In this document: piece after piece, positions 1 to 8,557 of the stretch | How the letters are laid out: the number at the start of each line of letters is the position of its first letter | Numbering within the stretch: position 1 is the first letter of the stretch | Origin: Opitutus sp. | GTDB lineage: Bacteria > Verrucomicrobiota > Verrucomicrobiae > Opitutales > Opitutaceae | DNA: 29,805 nucleotides | Direction of reading: 5' to 3' | Assembly (NCBI GenBank): GCA_009695065.1 | Contig: SIBR01000043.1 | Location: 1 to 29,805, forward strand | Made by a program: the position numbers and the translations under genes | The notes under the pieces: model-generated | Seen by the model: only the letters and a program-made list of their open reading frames with translations | What the model was told of the DNA's origin: nothing | Databases searched by the model: none

Positions 1-57
1 ACGAGTTTGGTGCGAGACGGCCGATCGGCCCGGGGGGGCGTGGGGAGACGTTTGCAT
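1..57 (-). CDS. possible 5' end of a gene running off the window
   Basis: An ATG on the minus strand at 57-55 opens a frame that stays open for all 19 codons to the window edge, beginning M-Q-T-S-P-H-A. It starts 40 bases after the stop of the DUF4340 gene and on the same strand, so it could be the next gene of that operon. No clear Shine-Dalgarno sequence precedes it and nothing in 19 residues identifies a family. The start could be elsewhere or the frame spurious. Confidence 0.25.
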   Translation of the reverse strand, partial: MQTSPHAPPGRSAVSHQTR

Positions 58-97
58 GGCGGACGAGTCGCAGGCCGGAGAGCCAGCGCCCACGGGT

Positions 98-2188
98 TCA
101 GCCTTTCGCCGGAGCGGGAGGAACAGGCGGCGGACCGGGATCGCGCGGGCCGTAGGCGACCGTCCAAAACGCATCGAGGAGCGCCTGTTCGATCTCGAAC
201 AGCGAATCGAACTCCTTCGAGCCCGCGAGCTGCTCGGCGCCACCCGTCCGTTCGGCAAAATAAATCGTCCGCGTGCGCGCGGGCTCGCCGGCGGCGGCCC
301 CGGTGGTGGTGAGCGTCGCATCGAGTTGGTAACGCCAGGAGCGTTCTTCCGCACCCACCATGAATTTTTCCGTGAACGGGCCGGGTCGGAAATTCTTCGC
401 GCGCGGGCCGCGCAACTGCGCGACGAGTTTCTGCACGGCTGACGGGTCGGGGACGGGCGCGGTGGGGAGCCCCGCGGCGTCGAGTGGGGTGTCAAAGACG
501 GCCTTGCCCGAGGTCAGGTCGGTGAGCTTGAGCCCGGTGATCCGCGCATTGGCGGGGATCGGGGGCAGGGCGCGATCGCGCCACACCGCTGGCTCCACCG
601 GGAATTCATCCACGACGTGCGTATCCAGACTGTAGATCGACGAACCCGGATTGGCCGCGGTGCCGACCCGGGCAAAGACCCGACGGCTGGCGTCGGTGCC
701 GAGTTGAAGCACCACGGTGGTGCTCGCGTTCGGGGCCGCGGGGGTGGCCGACGGACTCGCTGGCTTGGGCGCGCTCGTCAGCGTCAACGTGACCTCGCGT
801 TCCGGCCGGTTGAAACCCCAGGTTTCAAGCTCGGCGCTGGACGGGCTGTCGCTGACGAAACTGCGGGCCGAGAGTTGCGTGAGCTGGGTGAGGAAGCGCT
901 CCACGGCCCCGCGATCGGCGGGGGTGGTTTGCCGGTCCTGGCCTTCGTCACGCAGGACCACCTGCCAGACTCCGCCCTCGGCCGCCGGGGTGCCCGGATC
1001 GAGCCGTTGTAGCGTGATGGGCGGTCCGCTCTGCCGTGGCGCCGCGACGGTGATGGCGGTGACAGTCTGAGGGGCAAAATCGACAATGCGGCGTTCGCGC
1101 AACTCGGTCGTAGCACCGCGCAACGCGTCCAAGAGCTCCGGCGCGACGACGACGGTGACCAACTGGCTGCGGTTCTCGAGTTGCGCGTAGTATTCCACTT
1201 CGCCCTTTTTCGCGGCCGGGACCGGCGGAGTGGCGGGGGCCTTTGCCGGCGTCGCGGGAGCGTTCGGGAGCGGAGTTCCCTCCGGCGTCGTTGGCGGGAT
1301 GGCCGGCGTGACCGGCGAGCCTAGGAAAAGGGTTTCGCTGCGGCCGTTGCCCTCGATCGTGATGCGCAAGTCCGGCGCGGCCGACGGGAGATCGGCCGGC
1401 GGGCGGGGATTGAAGGATTTTACCCGGAGGCCGTTGAGCTGGTTGATCGTCAGTTCGATCGCGGTGCGGCCGCCGGGCGCGACGATGGGTGCCTCGAAAT
1501 TCCAGCGGGCGTTATCGCGCCGGATGCGTACGCGCACGCCGGCCGAAGCTCCGCCGGGACTGGCGCTCACCGTCTGGATGAACAGCGAACGGGCCTCGAA
1601 AACCCGAATCATCAGCAGCTCGTCGGCGCGGAGTTGATCGAGGGGGAGCGAGAGGCTGTCGACGAGGGTGCGGTTGACGACGTGGATGCGCTGGCCGTCG
1701 GGCGAAAGAATGTAGAGCCGGTTGCCGACCTTGGTGGTGTCGCCGATGCGGAGAATCGTCGGTGGCAGCGGTCCGTTGGCGGTGGCGGGATCGCCCGAGG
1801 TGAACGCGATGGTGAGTTTGGGCTTGTCGAGGCCGTAGTCGGCCAGGGTGGGATTGTTGTTCTTGCCGAGGTCCTTCGTGGGAAAACTCGTTTCGTGTTC
1901 GAGGAATTGGAGCTCGTTGATGATGCTGCGCACCGCGATGAGATTCGCCGGCCAGTCGAGCGGTTTGGTGAGCATCCAGGTGTCGCGATTCCGGACGAGA
2001 CCGAAGGAGCCCCCGGGAGCGGTGCTGGTGACCTCGAGCGAGCGGATGTCGGCGGCCTCGGCCCCGAGCACGCGCCGGCGGGCCTCGAGCGAGGCGGCCT
2101 CGGTGCGCCAGCTACGCTCGAACTTGAAAATGAAAAAGAACAGCGCGACGTTCAGGAAAATCAGGACGAGCGTGACTTTGGTGCGCAT
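98..2188 (-). CDS. DUF4340 domain-containing protein
   Basis: A 696-residue protein with one N-terminal hydrophobic segment (about residues 4-22) followed by a charged stretch, which suggests a membrane-anchored protein with a large extracytoplasmic body. Its first 150 residues have the DUF4340 look: a short anchor, then a strand-rich segment with the DTWML and LDWPAN-type phrases. A Pro/Ala-rich linker lies near residues 300-330. The ATG at 2188 is preferred over an upstream in-frame start because it opens directly onto the anchor. The gene lies 17 bp after the GldG-like gene and completes an ATPase-permease-GldG-DUF4340 set. This order is common in Verrucomicrobia and other bacteria. The role is unproven; an auxiliary subunit of the transporter is an inference from position. 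Confidence 0.85.
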   Translation of the reverse strand: MRTKVTLVLIFLNVALFFFIFKFERSWRTEAASLEARRRVLGAEAADIRSLEVTSTAPGGSFGLVRNRDTWMLTKPLDWPANLIAVRSIINELQFLEHETSFPTKDLGKNNNPTLADYGLDKPKLTIAFTSGDPATANGPLPPTILRIGDTTKVGNRLYILSPDGQRIHVVNRTLVDSLSLPLDQLRADELLMIRVFEARSLFIQTVSASPGGASAGVRVRIRRDNARWNFEAPIVAPGGRTAIELTINQLNGLRVKSFNPRPPADLPSAAPDLRITIEGNGRSETLFLGSPVTPAIPPTTPEGTPLPNAPATPAKAPATPPVPAAKKGEVEYYAQLENRSQLVTVVVAPELLDALRGATTELRERRIVDFAPQTVTAITVAAPRQSGPPITLQRLDPGTPAAEGGVWQVVLRDEGQDRQTTPADRGAVERFLTQLTQLSARSFVSDSPSSAELETWGFNRPEREVTLTLTSAPKPASPSATPAAPNASTTVVLQLGTDASRRVFARVGTAANPGSSIYSLDTHVVDEFPVEPAVWRDRALPPIPANARITGLKLTDLTSGKAVFDTPLDAAGLPTAPVPDPSAVQKLVAQLRGPRAKNFRPGPFTEKFMVGAEERSWRYQLDATLTTTGAAAGEPARTRTIYFAERTGGAEQLAGSKEFDSLFEIEQALLDAFWTVAYGPRDPGPPPVPPAPAKG

Positions 2189-2205
2189 GGAGGTCGGTGG
2201 CTGGC

Positions 2206-3702
2206 TTACACGCGCCTGATCCAATACACAATCAAGCCAAGCAGCAACGCCGCGCCGGGCAGGGCGAGCAGCAAGGTGTAGCGCAGGCGGAGAAATTGAG
2301 TGGAGCTGAGCGCCAGCTGGAAGCGTTCGATCGGGCGCGGCGCGATCGTGAGCTGGCGGTCGCGGTCGACGGACCAATTGACCGCGCCGAGGAACACCGG
2401 GAGGTTGCCGTTGTTGGTGATGCGCCGGTTCGAAACCAGGTCGCCCGAACCGAAAACGACGAGCCGGCCGCCGGGGACGCTGAAGGGCAGATTGTCGCGG
2501 ACGGAAACCCGTTCGGAGGCGACGACGACGCCGAGTTGGTCGCGGGGAGGGATCCCCGGGATCGGGCGAATGTCGTTCGGGTCCCGGACGGCCGGCAGCC
2601 GGCGGTAGTTGGTTTCGCCCCAGGCGGTCTTCGACGTGGCGGCGACGGGGACGACCGTCAGCCCGCTGGCCGTCGAACGGCCGGGGTCGGGTCGGACGGT
2701 GCGCGTGGCGCCGAGGCGGAGAGGGAAGTGGTAACTCAAGACCGTTTGCACAATCGGATGGGTCGGATCGTAGGCCGAAATCATCAGGTCGGCGTCGTCG
2801 GTGACGTTGGCCGGATCGGGATCGACGACCAAGTCGTCGTCTACGAGCACGCCCCAGTCGAGCAGGAGATCGGCCAGCCCGAGCCGGTCGGCGCTCTGGC
2901 CCGGCGCCAGCAGCAGGATCAGCCGGCCGGCCCGGGTGCTGAGATACTGCCGCAACAGCTCCTGCTCGGGGCGTGTGTAACTGCTGTTGCTGCGGTTCGG
3001 CGACGGGTCGACGGCGACGAGCAGGCTGGCATCGGCCGGCACGCGGCGCGCCACGGACAGGTCGATCGTGTCGACCTGGAAATTCCTGAGCCGAAGTTGC
3101 TCCCGGAGCACCGACAGTCCGCGGACCGCGTCGGTATCGGTGGGCTGCAGTTCGCCGTGGCCGACGAGGAAATAGATTTTCTGTTGTTCAGAACTCGTGA
3201 CATCGAGCACCGCGGCGGTGAGTGCCTGTTCGCCTCGGAACGCCTCGCGCTGTTTGTTTTTCACCACGTACAGCTCGTCGACCGGCAGCGACCGGCGTTG
3301 TTTCTCGCCCGAGATGACCACGATCAGGTCGGATTGATCGATGCCGAGTTCCTCGGCCCGGCGGCGGTTCTGGTAGACGTCGATGTACTCCCGCGTGATC
3401 CGGCCCCTGGCGTTGCCGGCGGTGGCGTAGGTGTATTCGTCGAGCAGACCGCGCACCTCGGGGTTGTCGTGTTCCTCCGTGAGGGTCGCCACGAGGTGGA
3501 CGGGACGCTGGAGATTTTTGATATACGAGAGCGTTTCGGCCGAGAGGGAGAATTTTCGCTGGCGGGTGAGGTCGAACCGCCAGACGTGGTTTCGGGCGAC
3601 GTAGTTCAAACCCGCGAAGAACGAAAGGAACAGCACCGCCTGCAGCACGAGGTTGAACGTGCGGAGCCAGCGGGTGGCGCGAAAGCTGTCGAACGTGCCC
3701 AT
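2206..3702 (-). CDS. GldG-family ABC transporter auxiliary protein
   Basis: A 498-residue protein with a transmembrane segment near residues 14-35, a long extracytoplasmic domain and a second transmembrane segment near 475-495 just before the basic C-terminus (YWIRRV). This is the topology of GldG-type proteins. Recognisable parts are the post-membrane phrase RFDLTRQRKFSLS, the strand YFLVGHGELQP and the DWGVLVDDDLVVDP segment of the GldG/IFT52-like domain. In Flavobacterium, GldA-GldF-GldG form an ABC transporter needed for gliding, but GldG-like genes occur widely in non-gliding bacteria, so gliding should not be assumed. The gene starts 1 bp after the permease stop and is almost certainly co-translated with it. 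Confidence 0.88.
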   Translation of the reverse strand: MGTFDSFRATRWLRTFNLVLQAVLFLSFFAGLNYVARNHVWRFDLTRQRKFSLSAETLSYIKNLQRPVHLVATLTEEHDNPEVRGLLDEYTYATAGNARGRITREYIDVYQNRRRAEELGIDQSDLIVVISGEKQRRSLPVDELYVVKNKQREAFRGEQALTAAVLDVTSSEQQKIYFLVGHGELQPTDTDAVRGLSVLREQLRLRNFQVDTIDLSVARRVPADASLLVAVDPSPNRSNSSYTRPEQELLRQYLSTRAGRLILLLAPGQSADRLGLADLLLDWGVLVDDDLVVDPDPANVTDDADLMISAYDPTHPIVQTVLSYHFPLRLGATRTVRPDPGRSTASGLTVVPVAATSKTAWGETNYRRLPAVRDPNDIRPIPGIPPRDQLGVVVASERVSVRDNLPFSVPGGRLVVFGSGDLVSNRRITNNGNLPVFLGAVNWSVDRDRQLTIAPRPIERFQLALSSTQFLRLRYTLLLALPGAALLLGLIVYWIRRV

Positions 3703-3703
3703 G

Positions 3704-4465
3704 TCAGCTGTGCAGGAGCTTGGCCTCGACTCCGAGAATGCTGAAAATCAGCGCCAGCACCGTGCCGCTGGCGTAGAAGAGCAGGTGGCGGATATCGATC
3801 ACGCCGCGGGTGAAGTCGCGCTCGTGGCCGAAGATGTGGGTGTATTCGATTGCGGCCTTGACCGGACGAAACACCCCCTGGCCCAGCCAGGCAGAATCCC
3901 AGAGGGCATTGCCGCCGAGAATAATGCTCGCGAGCATGACGCAGCCGAGGATGCCGGCCACGGATTGGTTGCGCGTGAGCGAGCTGGCGAACACCCCGAG
4001 CGCGACGAAGAACAGGCCGGAAACGGCGACGAAGAGATAACCGCCGAGCAGCGGACCGAGGTCGATGAAACGAATGTCGCCGGAAAACTGCTTCAGCAGG
4101 TAAAAGAAGCCGCCGGTTGAACCCCACAGCAGCACGTAGAGAAAATAAGCGGCGCCGAATTTTGCGAGGACGACCTCCGTCGTGGTCACGGGCGTGGTCA
4201 GCAGCGTCTCGATGGTCCCGAGCCGGCGTTCCTCCGCGAGGCACTTCATCGTGAGCAGCGGCACCATGACGCACACCGGCAGCCAGAAGAGCTGGAAAAA
4301 AATATGGGCCGGCGAATGCTCCTGGGGCGCGTTGCTGTATTCCTCGAGGATCTTGGTGAAGATCATGCCCATGAACCCGAGAAACAGGGTGGCGGCGACG
4401 TAGGTCGCCGGGCTGACGAGCAGCATTCGGATCTCGTGGCTGAGGAGCGTGGGAAGGTGCTTCAT
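3704..4465 (-). CDS. ABC-2 type permease, GldF-like
   Basis: A 253-residue integral membrane protein with about six hydrophobic segments, the length and shape of GldF-type ABC-2 permeases. The cytoplasmic phrase after the second membrane segment (LAEERRLGTIETLLTTPV) is the typical ABC-2 coupling region. The ATG at 4465 is chosen because its ATGA overlaps the ATPase stop codon, a translational-coupling arrangement; an upstream in-frame start would extend deep into the ATPase gene. Together with the ATPase and the GldG-like protein it should form one membrane complex. The substrate cannot be told from the sequence. Confidence 0.9.
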   Translation of the reverse strand: MKHLPTLLSHEIRMLLVSPATYVAATLFLGFMGMIFTKILEEYSNAPQEHSPAHIFFQLFWLPVCVMVPLLTMKCLAEERRLGTIETLLTTPVTTTEVVLAKFGAAYFLYVLLWGSTGGFFYLLKQFSGDIRFIDLGPLLGGYLFVAVSGLFFVALGVFASSLTRNQSVAGILGCVMLASIILGGNALWDSAWLGQGVFRPVKAAIEYTHIFGHERDFTRGVIDIRHLLFYASGTVLALIFSILGVEAKLLHS

Positions 4466-5460
4466 GGTTGAACGGGCGGGGCTTTCGGCGCGGCGATCGC
4501 ATCCCAACTGCGGCGGGTCGCTGCGAGGAAGACGTCTTCCAGGGTGGGATGGGCGCGGCTGAGGGCGCGCACCCGGAAATTCTGCGCGAGGAGGGCGCGC
4601 AGGATGACTTCGCCGAATTCGGCGTCGCCGGCCATCGTCAGCGTGGCTTTGCGAAACCCCGTGGGGTCGGGATCGGTTTCGGTCGTGATCCGCAGCGATG
4701 GCGCGATGGCGGCGAGCACGGCGGGCAACGCGGTGGAGTCGCCGGCCAGTTCGATGTGGTAGGTTGAGTGGCCGACGATTTCGCGCCGCAGGTCGGCGGG
4801 CGTGCCCTGCGCCACGACCCGGCCCTGGTTGATGATGAGCACGCGATCGCAGGTGACCTCGATCTCGGGCAGGATGTGCGACGAGATGATCACGGTCATC
4901 CGCCCGCGCAGGCTCGCGATCAGGTCGCGGATGATCAGGATCTGGTGCGGGTCGAGGCCGATCGTCGGCTCGTCCATGATGATGACCGGCGGCTCGGCCA
5001 GGATGGCTTCGGCGATGCCGACCCGCTGGCGGTAGCCTTTCGAAAGCTGGCCGATGATTTTATGCCGCACCCGCTTGAGGTCGCAGACCTCGAGGACCTC
5101 GTCGATGCGCGGGCCCAGTTTGCGGCGCGGCACTTCCTTCAGCCGGCCGCGAAAATACATGTACTCCGAAACCCGCATGTCCTCGGGCAGCGGGTTGTTT
5201 TCCGGCATGTAGCCGATGCGCCGCTTGATTTCGTCGGGCTGCGTGGCCGCCGGGATGCCGCAGATGCGCACGTCGCCGGAGGTCGCCGGCAGGTAGCCGG
5301 TGAGGATGCGCATCGTGGTCGATTTGCCCGCCCCGTTGGGGCCGAGGAACCCGATGATCTCGCCCCGCGCGACGGAAAAGCTGATGTCGCTGACAGCCGT
5401 GACCCCGCCGTAGGTTTTCACCAGGCGGGACACTTCAATGGCGATCGGCGGCTCGGACAT
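4462..5460 (-). CDS. ABC transporter ATP-binding protein, GldA-like
   Basis: A 332-residue ATPase. Walker A GPNGAGKST is at residues 40-48, the signature LSKGYRQR at 139-146 (S-K-G-Y in place of SGGQ, usual for GldA/ABC-2 exporters), Walker B VIIMDEP at 159-165, the D-loop at 167-170, and a switch His in SSHIL. A C-terminal extension of about 100 residues follows the nucleotide-binding domain, as in other ABC-2 ATPases. The ATG at 5460 is preferred; a TTG six codons upstream is possible but has no better ribosome site. It starts 42 bp after the birA stop on the same strand and overlaps the permease by four bases. Confidence 0.92.
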   Translation of the reverse strand: MSEPPIAIEVSRLVKTYGGVTAVSDISFSVARGEIIGFLGPNGAGKSTTMRILTGYLPATSGDVRICGIPAATQPDEIKRRIGYMPENNPLPEDMRVSEYMYFRGRLKEVPRRKLGPRIDEVLEVCDLKRVRHKIIGQLSKGYRQRVGIAEAILAEPPVIIMDEPTIGLDPHQILIIRDLIASLRGRMTVIISSHILPEIEVTCDRVLIINQGRVVAQGTPADLRREIVGHSTYHIELAGDSTALPAVLAAIAPSLRITTETDPDPTGFRKATLTMAGDAEFGEVILRALLAQNFRVRALSRAHPTLEDVFLAATRRSWDAIAAPKAPPVQP

Positions 5461-5502
5461 GCGGGCTTTGACTCTCAACGCTCGAAATTGAGCCGTAAAC
5501 CC

Positions 5503-6489
5503 TCAACTTGCCTTCTCGAGCGTGACTTCCCCCGCCCGGAATCGCTGCGTGCGGCCTTCCTCGCGCAGCAGGAGGGTTCCTTCGTCGTCGACCCCCATCA
5601 CCGTGCCGTGGTGCCGCCGTCCGCCTTCCAGCAGGGTGATGGTCTTGCCTCGCAGCATGTCGTAGCGCTGCCAGAGGTCGCCGAAGGTTTTCCCGTGTTC
5701 GCCGTCGACGAACGTTTGATAGGCGAGGAGGACGCGGCCGATGAGGGCGGCGGCGAGCCGGTTGAGGTCGAGCGGTGCACCGGTGACCTCGGCGAGAGAG
5801 ATCGCGCGCCGGGCGAGGTCGGCCGGCCAGCCGCCGGCTGGACTGTTGACGTTCAATCCCAGACCGAAAACCAGATCGCGGATCTCGTCGGCGTCGACCC
5901 GGGCCTCCGTGAGCATGCCGCCGGCCTTGCGGCCGCTGAACAGGATGTCATTGGGCCATTTCAGCCCCGGGGTGACCTTGGCGAAGTTGGTGAGAAACTC
6001 GCACAGGTTGACGCCCATCCAAAGGGTGAACGTCGGCATGCGCTCGGGCGCGACGCGGGGACGAAAGGCGAAACTGATGTACAGATTACCGTTGGCGTCG
6101 CTGTGCCACGCGCGGCCGAGCCGGCCGCGGCCCTGGATTTGCCGGCCGGCGAGCACTGCGAATGGCGTGGGTCGGCCGGCGGCCAGCTGCCGCGCGGCTT
6201 CGTCGTTGGTGCTGTCCACCTCGGGCAGGACGAGCAGGGAAAAATGGCGGGGACGGACCTTGAGCTGCACCTCGATGAACGCGGTATGGAGCGTCTCCGG
6301 CCGTCGCATCAAGCGGTAGCCGCGGGAGCGTTGCGCCTCGAAGCCGAAGCCGGCGGCGCGCAATTTTTCCATGTGCTGCCAGATGGCCACCCGGCTGATC
6401 CCCAGTTTTTCGGCGAGCGCGGCACCGGACACCCAATTGGGCTCACGGGCGATAAGTTCGCGAAGAATGACATGTTCGACGGTGGGCAT
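5503..6489 (-). CDS. birA: biotin--[acetyl-CoA-carboxylase] ligase BirA, bifunctional type
   Basis: A 328-residue biotin protein ligase. It activates biotin to biotinyl-AMP and attaches it to the lysine of the biotin carboxyl carrier protein. An N-terminal helix-turn-helix (about residues 1-60, with LAEKLGISRVAIWQHMEKL) shows it is the two-domain type that can also act as a biotin-responsive repressor. The catalytic loop GRGRLGR is at 120-126, KWPND at 177-181 and GLGLNVN at about 209-215, all intact, followed by the C-terminal SH3-like domain. The ATG at 6489 matches the usual N-terminus of the family. It is divergent from the frameshifted gene at 6580 and lies just upstream of the Gld-type genes, with which it may share a transcript. 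No biotin synthesis gene is in the window. Confidence 0.95.
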   Translation of the reverse strand: MPTVEHVILRELIAREPNWVSGAALAEKLGISRVAIWQHMEKLRAAGFGFEAQRSRGYRLMRRPETLHTAFIEVQLKVRPRHFSLLVLPEVDSTNDEAARQLAAGRPTPFAVLAGRQIQGRGRLGRAWHSDANGNLYISFAFRPRVAPERMPTFTLWMGVNLCEFLTNFAKVTPGLKWPNDILFSGRKAGGMLTEARVDADEIRDLVFGLGLNVNSPAGGWPADLARRAISLAEVTGAPLDLNRLAAALIGRVLLAYQTFVDGEHGKTFGDLWQRYDMLRGKTITLLEGGRRHHGTVMGVDDEGTLLLREEGRTQRFRAGEVTLEKAS

Positions 6490-6579
6490 CAGCTTGAACG
6501 TTGCGGCGGGCGGTGACCGTTCCGGGTCGGGAGTCACCGCGAAGTTGAAAGAAGAAGCGATTGTCCCACGCTGGCGCAA

Positions 6580-6890
6580 ATGTCATTTGAGGAATTCCAG
6601 GAATCTCTGGCGGGCGACCCGGCGCCACCGGCCGGATTGAGCCTGGCGTTGCAGGCGCTGTGGCATGCGGCGTCCCGGCGGAATGGGGACGGCTGGACGC
6701 GGGCCCATCAATGTGCGCAGGACGATCCCGGTCGGTACGGCTCGTGGGTGCATGCCCACCTGCACCGGGAGGAAGGCGATCTGGAGAACGCGGGCTATTG
6801 GTATGCCCGGGCCGGACGAAAGGTCCCGCTGCAGCGATCACGCTGGAGGAGGAGCGGGAGCAGATCGCGCGCGAATTGCTGGCGGGGTGA
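6580..6890 (+). pseudogene. conserved small protein of unknown function, one-base frameshift
   Basis: The frame opening at 6580 encodes residues recognisable as a widespread uncharacterised family: L-ALQALWHAA near the start, then AHQCAQDD, WVHAHLHREEGDLENA and YWYARAGRKVP. After that phrase the frame goes off into unrelated sequence. The expected C-terminal phrase, LEEEREQIARELLAG followed by a stop at 6888-6890, is found in the +1-shifted frame. The switch falls between 6820 and 6830. Adding one base there restores a continuous frame of about 103 residues, the usual length for this family. Either the gene is broken or the base was lost in sequencing. It is divergent from birA. No function is known to me for the family. 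Confidence 0.7.
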
Positions 6891-7014
6891 ACAGATCCTT
6901 GCCGTCGGTCCGGAGGGAGGCCCGCTGCAGGCGCGGGATGGGAGACCCCGATCTCAGCCCAGTTGCAGGCCCCGTCAGGCAATGCCCGGCCGGCACGCCT
7001 CAATGCAGACGGGC

Positions 7015-7674
7015 TTACTTCGACGAGCCGCTGCGCCAGCCGAAATCGTTCGTGCGCATGTAGGTCTTCTGGGACTCGCGCAGGATGTAGGAGCCTTGCG
7101 CGGGGTCGGACTGGGCCGCCGCCCGCGCGGTATCCTTCATCTCCGCCATGTTATTCAGGCGTTCGTCCTCGGCGTACATGGTCATGGCGCGCTTTTCCGC
7201 AGAGGTGCCGAAAAGGGGGATCGTGAAACGGTTCAATGCGCGGTCGGTTTCGGAAATGTAGCGGCTCATCGCGATCGCCGTAAGCCCCTTCTGGGTGTTG
7301 ATGGCGCGCTCGGTGAAGACCGGCGGGGTCGCTTCCCTCACAATGTACTTGGGCAGGCGGATGATGTTGTTCCGCGGCTTGTCGACGTCGCGCATGTCCA
7401 CCAACGATTCCTCGACTTTGGGTGCGGGCGCGGGTTTCGGCGGGGCCGGGGTATATTTCGGCGCGGACGCGGCGAGCTGGGCGGCGACCTCGGGCGAGAT
7501 CGCACGAACGCGCCGGGGTGCCTCGCGTGGCGCGGTCTGGGTGGAAACTGGCTCGGCCTTCTTCGGCGCCAGGAGGGACGGAGTCGGGGACTCGGTCTGC
7601 CCGAGCGCGACCGCGCCAATCATACAGGCGGCGAGTGTGATGGAGAACAAACCGATCGGTGCGTGGCGGGCCAT
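7015..7674 (-). CDS. hypothetical secreted/periplasmic protein
   Basis: A 219-residue protein that I cannot assign to a named family. The ATG at 7674 opens onto a signal-peptide-like N-terminus (short basic start, hydrophobic core FSITLAACMIGAVALG, then polar). A Pro/Ala/Lys-rich linker at about 40-90 (with repeated PAP motifs) precedes a more conserved-looking C-terminal half containing RLPKYIVRE, ETDRALNRFTIPLFG and AMTMYAEDERLNNM. The C-terminal part looks like a helical domain carried by small Opitutaceae proteins, but that is recall, not a search. It lies between the frameshifted gene and the amber-interrupted membrane protein gene; it is itself intact. Confidence 0.72.
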   Translation of the reverse strand: MARHAPIGLFSITLAACMIGAVALGQTESPTPSLLAPKKAEPVSTQTAPREAPRRVRAISPEVAAQLAASAPKYTPAPPKPAPAPKVEESLVDMRDVDKPRNNIIRLPKYIVREATPPVFTERAINTQKGLTAIAMSRYISETDRALNRFTIPLFGTSAEKRAMTMYAEDERLNNMAEMKDTARAAAQSDPAQGSYILRESQKTYMRTNDFGWRSGSSK

Positions 7675-7771
7675 GACGATGAGAACGATGGCGGCTTCTG
7701 TGGTTCCCTGCAACCTCAAGGAAGGAGAACGCCCCGCCCGTTGAACGAGGGGATTGGGAGGCGAAAACAGG

Positions 7772-8359
7772 TCAGGCGGGCGAAGCGGTCGCGGCGGGGG
7801 CCGCTGGCGTGGTGCGTTTCGGGGTCAGGATCTTGCCGAGGACGAGACCGGCGATGAAGAACGCCACAAAGTCGTAGAACGCCTGCATTGTCACCCAGCC
7901 GACAGAGTGATTCCGCTAGACGGCGGAGCCATAATCGTAAAGTGCCACCAGCAGCCCGATGGTGCCGCAAAACCGCACTCGGCAGCCGAAACCGCGAAAG
8001 GTCTGGGCCGAGGCATCGAGCATGAAGATGAGCAGGAGGCAGAGGGCAAACTCGTGCAGGTAACCTTTCAAGAGTTGGATTGGATCCATCATCGGCCGGC
8101 CGCTCTTGACGAAATGCACCTCGGCGATCGGTCCCCGTTGCATGAGTTCGCCCTGCCGCGCCGCGCCGAGCTGCGTCCCGGGCAGGAGATATGTGCCGGT
8201 GGCGGGGAAGATTTTCCCCAGGGCCTCGCCAGCCGCCGCCTCGTCCGGCACGAGGGCAAGCGCCTTGTAGGGCAGGTAGTGGGGCCCGCCCCAAAAAAGA
8301 AAACCCCAGGCAAACATCGCGAGAGCGGCAAGGGCCGGGGCGAGGAGGAGTTTTTTCAT
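7772..8359 (-). pseudogene. small polytopic membrane protein interrupted by an in-frame TAG
   Basis: From the ATG at 8359 the frame encodes a hydrophobic protein (segments near residues 4-24, 115-130 and 133-147) that stops at a TAG at 7918-7916, codon 148. The same frame then continues for 47 more sense codons to a TGA at 7774-7772, encoding R-N-H-S-V-G-W and a clear fourth membrane segment, FYDFVAFFIAGLVLGKIL, with a basic Pro/Ala tail. The stop follows LYDYGSAV, where related four-helix membrane proteins have a Trp, so TGG to TAG is the simplest change. Truncation removes the last helix. No function is known. A sequencing error or suppression of the TAG would also explain the pattern. Confidence 0.65.
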
Positions 8360-8557
8360 GAGGGGGCGCGAGGCTGATGGCGGCCACGACCGCCATCGAC
8401 AGGTCATTTATCGCCAGTCCGCCCCAACGACAATCCCCGCCTGTGCCCGCCGGTCGGACGCACATTGACCCGTCGAAGCGAGGTGCCCCCGAAGGAGGGC
8501 AGACCGAAGGACATCTCTTTTGACAGGGGATCGTTCGCCGCTGAGCGTCCGGCATTC

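Noticed and set aside
2197..3744. 515-codon plus-strand frame
   Set aside because: It lies opposite the GldG-like gene; its protein is Arg/Gln/Asp/Val-rich without domains, a shadow of a GC-rich gene.
4768..6516. 582-codon plus-strand frame
   Set aside because: Antisense shadow across the ATPase and birA, both of which have intact motifs.
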